Assembly (NCBI GenBank): GCA_965215225.1
Contig: OZ244039.1
Coordinates: 1 to 64,000, forward strand
Reading direction: 5' to 3'
From: G965215225 sp965215225
GTDB taxonomy: Bacteria; Pseudomonadota; Gammaproteobacteria; CBDBNL01; JAAOII01
DNA length: 64,000 nt
Shown here piece by piece: positions 57,701-64,000 of this stretch (positions are counted from its first letter, which is position 1; each line of letters begins with the position of its first letter). The notes under the pieces are model-generated. The model had not been told where the DNA came from and made no database searches. It was given only the letters and a program-made list of their open reading frames with translations. The position numbers and the translations under genes were made by a program.

Positions 57701-58249
57701 ATGAACACAAGAAATAAAACCTCACTGGTTGATGACCTCTTTATCAACCGCTGGTCTAGCCGTATGTTCGCTGCTGGCGAACTTACCAAAGAAGAGTTGG
57801 ATAGCCTATTTGAAGCGGCACGCTGGTCGCCCTCTTGCTTCAATGAGCAACCCTGGTTCTTTCTCTGCCCTAAGGATGCCAAAGAGAAAGACGCCTTTAT
57901 GCAGCTGCTTGCACCTGCCAATCAAGAATGGGCACAAGACGCTGCCCTCCTATGCTTTGTCATTGCTCGGCGGCATTTCAATCTCAATGATCTGCCCAAT
58001 CGCCACTATGCTTTTGATAGCGGCGCAGCCTGGGTATCACTGGCTTTACAGGCTGCCACCATGGGACTGAGCGCCCATGCCATGGGCGGCTTCAATCACG
58101 ATGATTCCTACAAGGTCCTAGGAGTTAATAGAGAAAAGTATGAAGTGATGGCTGCCATTGCCATAGGCAAGCCACAAGAGGAAGCCAAAGATGAAGAGCG
58201 CACTGACCGCAAGTCCCTAGCCGAGGTCTATGGAGGTGCTATCAAATGA
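57701..58249 (+). CDS. Nitroreductase-family flavoprotein
   Basis: 182 residues. FMN-binding signatures of the nitroreductase superfamily: NRWSSRMFA near residue 16, FEAARWSPSCFNEQPWFF, DSGAAWVSLALQAATMGLSAHAMGGF, and AAIAIGKP near the C-terminus. Probably an NAD(P)H-dependent oxidoreductase; substrate unknown. ATAGTCCTATAAAAG upstream could hold a promoter. Followed by a long tandem repeat. Confidence 0.88.
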   Translation: MNTRNKTSLVDDLFINRWSSRMFAAGELTKEELDSLFEAARWSPSCFNEQPWFFLCPKDAKEKDAFMQLLAPANQEWAQDAALLCFVIARRHFNLNDLPNRHYAFDSGAAWVSLALQAATMGLSAHAMGGFNHDDSYKVLGVNREKYEVMAAIAIGKPQEEAKDEERTDRKSLAEVYGGAIK

Positions 58250-58289
58250 GTATCACCGTTGGTCTCTTTGTTCTCTTTATTCTCTTTGC

Positions 58290-59250
58290 TTTGCTCGCCC
58301 TCTTAGCCGAGGCCTAGGACATCAATGACCTATTCGGCTAGCTGCACCTTGTTTCCTTTGATTTGCTCACCCTCTTAAACGAGGCCTAGGACATCAATAA
58401 CCTATTCGGCTAGCTGCACCTTGTTTCCCTTGCTTTGCTTGCCCTCTTAAACGAGGCCTAAGACATCAGAACCTATTCGGCTAGCTGCACCTTGCTTCCT
58501 TTGCTTTGCTCGCCCTCTTAAACGAGGCCTAGGACATCAGAACCTATTCGGCTAGCTGCACCTTGTTTCCTTTGCTTTGCTTGCCCTCTTAGCCAAGGCC
58601 TAAGACATCAATGACCTATTCGGCTAGCTGCACCTTGTTTCCCTTGCTTTGCTCGCCCTCTTAAACGAGGCCTAGGACAGCAATGACCTATTCGGCTATC
58701 TGCACCTTGCTTCCTTTGCTTTGCTCGCCCTCTTAAACGAGACCTAGGACATCAGAACCTATTCGGCTAGCTGCACCTTGTTTCCTTTGCTCGCCCTCTT
58801 AGCCGAGGCCTAGGACATCAATGACCTATTCGGCTAGCTGCACCTTGTTTCCTTTGCTTTGCTCGCCCTCTTAAACGAGACCTAGGATATCAGAACCTAT
58901 TCGGCTATCTGCACCTTGTTTCCTTTGCTCGCCCTCTTAGCCGAGGCCTAGGACATCAATGACCTATTCGGCTATCTGCACCTTGCTTCCTTTGCTCGCC
59001 CTCTTAGCCGAGGCCTAGTACATCAATGACCTATTCGGCTATCTGCACCTTGTTTCCTTTGCTCGCCCTCTTAGCCGAGGCCTAGGACATCAATGACCTA
59101 TTCGGCTAGCTGCACCTTGCTTCCTTTGCTCGCCCTCTTAGCCGAGGCCTAGGACATCAATGACCTATTCGGCTATCTGCACCTTGTTTCCTTTGCTCGC
59201 CCTCTTAGCCGAGGCCTAGGACATCAATGACCTATTCGGCTATCTGCACC
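58290..59250. repeat. Tandem repeat, about 14 units of 61-75 bp, seeded from the grpE 3' end
   Basis: Each unit contains CTATTCGGCTAGCTGCACCTT, TTTGCTCGCCCTCTTA and GAGGCCTAGGACATCA. The last unit runs into grpE: its minus-strand reading GTGCAGATAGCCGAATAG is the grpE C-terminus VQIAE-stop. The repeat therefore amplified the grpE stop region plus its downstream flank. No gene lies inside it. The CTCTTAGCCGAGG inverted repeat could form hairpins. Confidence 0.93.
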
Positions 59251-60170
59251 TTTGCCGGCCGCAATAATCTATCATAGAGCATATAGCCTTTCTCAAGGAC
59301 GGCTACTACTCTATTGGTTTGATGTTGCGGCGACTGAACTCTTCCTATGGCTTCGTGGAAGTTCGGGTCAAAAATCTCCCCTTGGGGGTCTATTTGATTA
59401 ACACCAAATTTTGCTAGGGTGGCTATAAGAGATTGGTAGGTAAGCTCTACTCCTTGATAGATCGGGTCATCCTTATTGGTAATAGCAGCCAAACTCTTTT
59501 CTAAGTTATCAACGGTTTCAATAAGCCCCTTAGCAAAAGACTCCAGACCAAACTTATGTGCCTTTTCCAATTCAAGCGACTTCCTTCTAGTGATATTCTG
59601 TATCTCAGCCTGGAGGCGTAAATTACTATCGAACAGCTGTCCTAGCTGTTCTTCTAGCTGTTGTTTCAGTTGTTCTAGCTGCTCTAGCTCTTCTTTCAGT
59701 TTTGCTATCTCAACTTCCTTAGCTGTCGGCTTCTTCTCTTTATTCTTATGCTCCTTATTTTTGTCTCTTATATCCCCCTCGTCTCTCTTGTCTCTCTCAT
59801 CTTTTTCGTCCTTCTTGTCCCCTTCATCCCTCTCGTCCTTCTCATCTCTCCTAGTCCCCTCGTCTTTCTTATCCTTCTTGTCCCCTTCATCCCTCTCATC
59901 TCTCTTGTCTCTTATATCCCCCTCGTCCCTCTCTTCTTTTTCGTCCTTCTTTTCCCTCTCGTCTCTCTCATCTCTTTCGTCCTTCTCGTCTTTCTTGTCC
60001 TTTTCTTCTTTAATACTAGTATCAGTATGGCTGCTATGGTTGGCGGCAGGTGATTGGCTAAGAGATGGCTGAGAGAACTCCTCTGCCTTAGCGCCCTCGC
60101 CAGAGGCAAGATTTTCTTCTGCTTTGGCTGCCTCAGTGGGCTGTTCGCTTTTATTGAATGAGTTTGTCAT
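59232..60170 (-). CDS. grpE: GrpE nucleotide-exchange factor with expanded charged N-terminus
   Basis: Exchanges ADP on DnaK. 312 residues, versus roughly 190-200 for typical GrpE. The C-terminal half is normal: long coiled coil (IAKLKEELEQLEQLKQQLEEQLG, LRLQAEIQNITRRKSLELEKAHKFGLESFAKGLIETVDNLEKSL) and the beta-domain (GVNQIDPQGEIFDPNFHEAIGRVQSPQHQTNRVVAVLEKGYMLYDRLLRPAKVQIAE). Residues about 55-145 are a repetitive Lys/Asp/Glu/Arg tract (KDERDEGDKKDEK), coded by short purine-rich tandem repeats. dnaK/dnaJ are not adjacent. Confidence 0.94.
   Translation of the reverse strand: MTNSFNKSEQPTEAAKAEENLASGEGAKAEEFSQPSLSQSPAANHSSHTDTSIKEEKDKKDEKDERDERDEREKKDEKEERDEGDIRDKRDERDEGDKKDKKDEGTRRDEKDERDEGDKKDEKDERDKRDEGDIRDKNKEHKNKEKKPTAKEVEIAKLKEELEQLEQLKQQLEEQLGQLFDSNLRLQAEIQNITRRKSLELEKAHKFGLESFAKGLIETVDNLEKSLAAITNKDDPIYQGVELTYQSLIATLAKFGVNQIDPQGEIFDPNFHEAIGRVQSPQHQTNRVVAVLEKGYMLYDRLLRPAKVQIAE
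59755..60010 (-). repeat. grpE: Low-complexity Asp/Glu/Lys/Arg-coding repeat in grpE
   Basis: Irregular short repeats of CTCGTC/CTTCTTGTC/CCCTTCATCC (plus strand) code runs of DERDE, DKKDE and EGDIRDK. All changes keep the frame. Confidence 0.85.
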
Positions 60171-60193
60171 AATTGCTAAAAATTTATAGGCTA

Positions 60194-60199
60194 TTATAC
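60194..60199 (-). promoter_or_regulatory. Putative -10 box for grpE in a divergent spacer
   Basis: TATAAT on the minus strand 24 bases before the grpE ATG. The 49-base spacer separates grpE from the divergent AlkD-like gene and must hold both promoters. No sigma-32 consensus was recognised. Confidence 0.4.
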
Positions 60200-60219
60200 T
60201 GCCAGACTAAAATGAACTG

Positions 60220-60924
60220 ATGAAACAGGATACTCTATGTAAGGATCTCTGTCAAGCCTTACAGGCGGAAGCCACAGAGGAAAAGAAGCTATGGTTTGAA
60301 AGATATCTTCGTTATGCAGTTAAATATCGCGGCCTACCCTCTCCTCAAATTAAAACCATAATCACTGGATGGCGTCAGAAGCACCAGTTGGATAAGCTAT
60401 CGCCCGAGAAGCAGCTCCAGCTGATTAGCAGGCTCTGGGACAGCGACTATGCCGAAGACAAATTTGCCGCCACCCTCTATATTCAACTCTTCTTACTTAA
60501 ACTACTATCGCCTCTGAGCATCTTAGCCGCAGTTGAAGAAGCCTTTGAGCGTAAGCACTTCTACGACTGGAGCACAGTAGACTGGCTATGCATGAGAGCC
60601 CTAGCTCCTTTGGCGCGCAGCTCGGCGCCGGCGGCCAAGAAGATTCTAAGCTGGCATAAAGCCGACTATCTATGGCAAGCGCGCGCATCACTAGTTCCTT
60701 TTGCCACAACCCCTTTTATGTTTGAATATGTGGATCAAGCCTTAAGGGCATGCGATGTCTTAATTCGACGCGATGAGCGATTCGCCAAAACAGCGGTTGG
60801 CTGGTTCCTAAGAGTGCTATCTCGCTTTGAACCTCAGCTGGTAATGGACAAGTTAGCAGCCTATGAGGACTGGACGACTCCTGAGGTTGTCAAGAACGCC
60901 ACTAAGTATTTCAAGCAAAAGTAG
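60220..60924 (+). CDS. DNA alkylation repair (AlkD-like) protein
   Basis: 234 residues, almost all helical, consistent with the HEAT-repeat AlkD family that excises bulky or cationic alkylated bases. Typical features: LWDSDYAEDKFAATLYI, YDWSTVDWLCMRALAPLAR, LWQARASLVPFA, DERFAKTAVGWFLRVLSRF, NATKYFKQK. The Trp/Asp/Arg active-site pattern seems present (DWSTVDW, QARAS). Divergent from grpE. Confidence 0.8.
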   Translation: MKQDTLCKDLCQALQAEATEEKKLWFERYLRYAVKYRGLPSPQIKTIITGWRQKHQLDKLSPEKQLQLISRLWDSDYAEDKFAATLYIQLFLLKLLSPLSILAAVEEAFERKHFYDWSTVDWLCMRALAPLARSSAPAAKKILSWHKADYLWQARASLVPFATTPFMFEYVDQALRACDVLIRRDERFAKTAVGWFLRVLSRFEPQLVMDKLAAYEDWTTPEVVKNATKYFKQK

Positions 60925-61131
60925 CTCTCAGCTAAACAGCTCAATTAATCTCCTTGTTGAGAGGATGAAAAGGGGCTGCCCGTAATTCTCAGCTAAAAAA
61001 CTCAATTAATCGCCTTGTTGGGAGGAAACTGTGGTATAATGTATAATGGCATTTGACAAAGAACATCAATAAGAAGGATTGGCACAAATGTCTTTCATTA
61101 CAATCATTACAACTAAAACTAGAGAGGAACA
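60925..61131 (+). promoter_or_regulatory. Spacer with direct repeat and extended -10 promoter
   Basis: A ~38-base direct repeat (TCTCAGCTAAA...CTTGTTG.GAGG) at 60926 and 60987. An extended -10, TGGTATAAT, at 61032-61040 is followed by GTATAAT. GAGAGGAACA precedes the ATG at 61132 as a good ribosome binding site. Confidence 0.55.
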
Positions 61132-61698
61132 ATGAGCGATAACGAAAACACAAGCGAAGACTGGGAGCGGTTCCTACAAACCGACCGTAATATCTTACGC
61201 AAGATGCCTCAGGGCATACCATTGACAGAACACGAGTGGAGAACCTTCAGAGCAATCCTTGACCGCATCATCGCAATCCTAAAAAGGGACATAAAAACGG
61301 AAAGAGATAGCGATAGGTGCACCGCTCTCATTGAAAGACGTACTGCACTCTTAGCTATCAAGCAAAAGTTGCCTTCTCAATATGCGGCCGCACTGACTAG
61401 CTATGAGTGGGATACTTTTAAGATCTTTATGGCCCTAGAAATTAGAACAGATGAACGAGAGTTAAAATTGGCTCAAGTAAATGAAAAGGGCGAAGAGAAA
61501 AAGCAAAAAGGACCTGGTCTTTCTATTGTCAAACCAACCAAAAAAGGTGAGGACCAGGAGGATGAGGATGAAGACGAGGATGAAGACGAGGATGAAAACG
61601 AGGATGAAAACGAGGATGAAAACGAGGACGAAGATGAAGACGAAGACGAGGATGAAGACGAGAATGAGAGTGAGGATGAAGACGAGAATGAGAATTAG
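61132..61698 (+). CDS. Unknown protein with helical domain and acidic tail
   Basis: 188 residues, no family recognised. Residues 1-130 look helical and mixed-charge (SEDWERFLQTDRNILRKMPQ, LTEHEWRTFRAILDRIIAILKRDIK, LTSYEWDTFKIFMALEIRTDERELKLA); the EHEWRTF / SYEWDTF similarity suggests two related helical halves. Residues about 140-188 are an almost pure Asp/Glu/Asn tail coded by GATGAAGACGAG-type repeats. It has its own promoter and ribosome binding site and ends 48 bases before leuS. Cytosolic; possibly a nucleic-acid- or protein-binding accessory, but this is not shown. Confidence 0.7.
   Translation: MSDNENTSEDWERFLQTDRNILRKMPQGIPLTEHEWRTFRAILDRIIAILKRDIKTERDSDRCTALIERRTALLAIKQKLPSQYAAALTSYEWDTFKIFMALEIRTDERELKLAQVNEKGEEKKQKGPGLSIVKPTKKGEDQEDEDEDEDEDEDENEDENEDENEDEDEDEDEDEDENESEDEDENEN
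61559..61692 (+). repeat. Short tandem repeats coding the acidic tail
   Basis: GAGGATGAAGAC / GAAAACGAGGAT units of 6-12 bp, all in frame. Repeat number is likely to vary. Confidence 0.88.
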
Positions 61699-61746
61699 GA
61701 AGCTCCAATAGAATTAGGAGGATCCAATAAGATTAATCATAGCCGA

Positions 61747-64000
61747 ATGCCAAACTACAACCCCCACCAGCTAGAACCCGAGGTCCAACAACTTTGGCAA
61801 CAACAAGACGCCTTCCGCGTCAGTGAGGAAAAGGATAAAGAGAAATACTACTGCTTACCTATGTTCCCCTATCCCAGCGGCCATCTGCATATGGGTCATG
61901 TGAGGGTCTATAGCATTACAGATACGCTTGCTCGCTTTCATCGTTCAATGGGGAAGAATGTGCTCCACCCAATGGGATGGGATGCTTTCGGCTTGCCAGC
62001 AGAAAACGCCGCCATCAAGCACAAGCGCCCGCCAGGCGAATGGACCCATGCCAATATAGACTATATGCGCTCTCAGCTAAAACAGCTTGGCTATTGCTAT
62101 GATTGGTCGCGTGAATTTGCCACCTGTTCTCCTTCCTACTACAAATGGGAGCAGTGGTTCTTCTTACGAATGTATGAAGCTGGCCTGGTATATCGCAAGA
62201 ATGCGTTGGTAAATTGGGACCCAGAAGAGGGGACGGTGCTTGCCAATGAGCAGGTCATAGACGGGAGGGGCTGGCGGTCGGGCGCGCCAGTAGAACAAAA
62301 GGAAATTCCCCACTGGTTTATGAAGATCACCGCCTATGCGGATGAACTGCTAGACGAGCTGGAAAAGCTTAAGGATTGGCCTCAGCAGGTAAGACGAATG
62401 CAACAGAATTGGATAGGTAAATCCTATGGCGTTCGGGTGATATTTCCTCTTGTCGAGCAAACCAAACCACAAATTGAAGTTTTTACTACCCGCCCAGATA
62501 CCCTCCTAGGAGTAACCTTCTTAACCTTAGCACCCCAACATCCTTTAGCGCTTGAGTGGAGTAAAGACGACCCTCAGCTAGCAGAATTTATTAAGACGCA
62601 ACAAAAGAATCCGCACCAAGAAACCAAGAGCGGCTTTGATACAGGTCATAAAGCGATTCATCCGTTGAGCAATGAATCCATTCCCATCTGGGTAAGCAAC
62701 TATGTTCTAATGGCTTATGGTAGTGGCGCGGTTATGGGAGTGCCCGCCCACGACCAGCGTGACTGGGAGTTTGCTCATAGATATGGGCTGCCTGTCAAAC
62801 AGGTGATTGCGCCACAAGAAGGAAAATGGGATTTCACTAAGGCAGCTTTTACCGAAAAAGGCATCAACATCAATTCGGCAGAGTTTGACAAAATGGATTT
62901 CACCGAGAGCTCTGCTGCTATCACCAAAAAGTTGGAGCAGCTGAAAAAGGGCAGTTGGGAGACCAACTATCGCTTACGCGACTGGGGCGTGTCGCGCCAA
63001 AGATACTGGGGTTGTCCAGTTCCCATTGTTCATTGTCCTAGCTGTGGCGAAGTGCCAGTGCCAGATGACCAACTACCCGTTGAACTGCCTCAAGGAGTTC
63101 AACTTGGTGGCGGCGGCTCACCTTTGGCTCAATTAGAAGCCTTTTATCACTGCCCTTGCCCGCGCTGTGGCAAATCCGCCAAACGAGACACAGATACCTT
63201 TGATACCTTTGTCGAATCCTCATGGTATTATGCGCGCTTTGCTTGTGCCGATTCCAACCATGCTATGATGGATGAGCGGGGTGCCTATTGGTTGCCAGTG
63301 GATCAATATGTTGGTGGAGTGGAACATGCCATCTTACACCTGCTATATGCTCGTTTCTTCTATAAGTGTATGGATGATTTGCTCAATAAAGGCGGCAAGA
63401 AAGTATCCAATGGCAGAGAACCTTTCTTGCGCCTCCTGGCTCAAGGAATGGTGTTGAAAGACGGGGCGGCTATGTCCAAATCAAAAGGAAACATAGTGGA
63501 TCCAGCCGATCTCATCAAGCAATATGGCGCCGATACTGTGAGGCTCTATATGCTCTTTGCTGCGCCGGCAACTCAGAGCCTGGAGTGGTCTAAGAGCGGG
63601 GTGGCGGGGGCATTCCGTTTTCTTAAGAGATTTTGGCAACTGGCAAATGAATTTGCCTCACCCGTCCTTGAAGTGCCTACCCAACTAAATGAAGCACAGA
63701 TGAGATTAAACGCCAAGATGCATAGCACGCTAAAAAGAGTCAAGGACGATATTGGCAGGCGACAAAGTTTCAATACCGCCATTGCCGCGATGATGGAATT
63801 ATTCAATAGCATTAACCGCTATCCAGTAGCCTCAGAAAAGGATAGAGCACTAGTGCGCCAATGTCTGAACAACCTGATACTTATGCTCGCACCTTTTACA
63901 CCTCACATTACCCAAAAGTTGTGGCAGGTCTTTGGCGAAGAGGGGCTGGTGATGGATCAGCCTTTGCCAGAAGTGGATGAATCCGCCTTGGTGCGAAAGA
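61747..64000 (+). CDS. leuS: Leucyl-tRNA synthetase, 3' end outside window
   Basis: The open frame runs from the ATG at 61747 to the window end (751 codons of an expected ~850). Charges tRNA-Leu. Features: YYCLPMFPYPSGHLHMGHVRVY (HIGH motif), GWDAFGLPAENAA, the CP1 editing domain with TTRPDTLLGVTF, MGVPAHDQRD, RYWGCPVPIVHCPSCGEVPV with CPCPRCG (zinc-type Cys), ESSWYYARF, YVGGVEHAILHLLYARF, and the catalytic loop AMSKSKGN, in which Ala replaces the first Lys of KMSKS. A start here aligns with known LeuS N-termini. AGGAGG lies about 25 bases upstream, too far for an ideal site. Confidence 0.96.
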   Translation, partial: MPNYNPHQLEPEVQQLWQQQDAFRVSEEKDKEKYYCLPMFPYPSGHLHMGHVRVYSITDTLARFHRSMGKNVLHPMGWDAFGLPAENAAIKHKRPPGEWTHANIDYMRSQLKQLGYCYDWSREFATCSPSYYKWEQWFFLRMYEAGLVYRKNALVNWDPEEGTVLANEQVIDGRGWRSGAPVEQKEIPHWFMKITAYADELLDELEKLKDWPQQVRRMQQNWIGKSYGVRVIFPLVEQTKPQIEVFTTRPDTLLGVTFLTLAPQHPLALEWSKDDPQLAEFIKTQQKNPHQETKSGFDTGHKAIHPLSNESIPIWVSNYVLMAYGSGAVMGVPAHDQRDWEFAHRYGLPVKQVIAPQEGKWDFTKAAFTEKGININSAEFDKMDFTESSAAITKKLEQLKKGSWETNYRLRDWGVSRQRYWGCPVPIVHCPSCGEVPVPDDQLPVELPQGVQLGGGGSPLAQLEAFYHCPCPRCGKSAKRDTDTFDTFVESSWYYARFACADSNHAMMDERGAYWLPVDQYVGGVEHAILHLLYARFFYKCMDDLLNKGGKKVSNGREPFLRLLAQGMVLKDGAAMSKSKGNIVDPADLIKQYGADTVRLYMLFAAPATQSLEWSKSGVAGAFRFLKRFWQLANEFASPVLEVPTQLNEAQMRLNAKMHSTLKRVKDDIGRRQSFNTAIAAMMELFNSINRYPVASEKDRALVRQCLNNLILMLAPFTPHITQKLWQVFGEEGLVMDQPLPEVDESALVRK

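Noticed and set aside
59476..60072. Plus-strand Ser/Leu-rich frames opposite grpE
   Set aside because: Antisense of the charged repeat in grpE.

Overview
The window looks like part of a gammaproteobacterial chromosome. It carries single-copy Gram-negative housekeeping genes: folP, aroB, an MlaA-type outer-membrane lipid protein, tilS, lolC/E-lolD, an AddB-like repair nuclease, znuB, ilvD, grpE and leuS. The base composition is moderate, with AT-rich spacers. No rRNA, tRNA, CRISPR array or transposase was recognised. The genome is rich in tandem repeats, low-complexity inserts in housekeeping proteins, and gene fragments. This could suit a host-associated or small-population lineage, but that is inference.

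Layout. 2-19258: two paralogous giant secreted S8 (subtilisin/kexin-like) proteases. They flank a folP fragment, an eno pseudogene and two GLUG-repeat lipoproteins. 19310-24231: aroB-folP on the minus strand, then mlaA-tilS-IMPase-like on the plus strand. 24228-27280: a tctCBA tripartite tricarboxylate transporter operon on the minus strand. 28356-39050: an array of one short and four full-length paralogous lipoprotein genes (MNMKTQ family). 39471-40724: a 185-bp then 144-bp tandem repeat made from degenerate copies of a lipoprotein gene 3' end. 40725-46025: a 1766-codon double-length GLUG lipoprotein gene with a 17-base C tract in its leader. 46293-51164: lolD, lolC/E and an AddB-like nuclease. 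51200-51975: another tandem repeat. 51997-52782: znuB. 53023-55050: a further GLUG lipoprotein. 55590-58249: ilvD, a small lipoprotein and a nitroreductase. 58290-59250: a tandem repeat seeded from the grpE stop region. 59232-64000: grpE, an AlkD-like gene, an acidic-tail protein and leuS (cut by the window end).

The main theme is one large family of predicted surface lipoproteins and proteases, about 33 kb of coding sequence. They are built from the same parts: lipobox signal peptide, fibronectin-III-like segments, Asp-rich thrombospondin-3-like calcium repeats, a conserved cap, 5 to 24 GLUG-type beta-helix repeats and a two-cysteine C-terminal module (AVWCD...YPAIRCTP). Members are mosaics of each other, share flanking cassettes, vary in repeat number, and one has a homopolymeric tract beside its start. 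I read this as a surface-antigen or adhesin diversification system working by recombination and slippage. The lolC/E-lolD genes inside the region may serve its export to the outer membrane, although Lol is a general housekeeping pathway.
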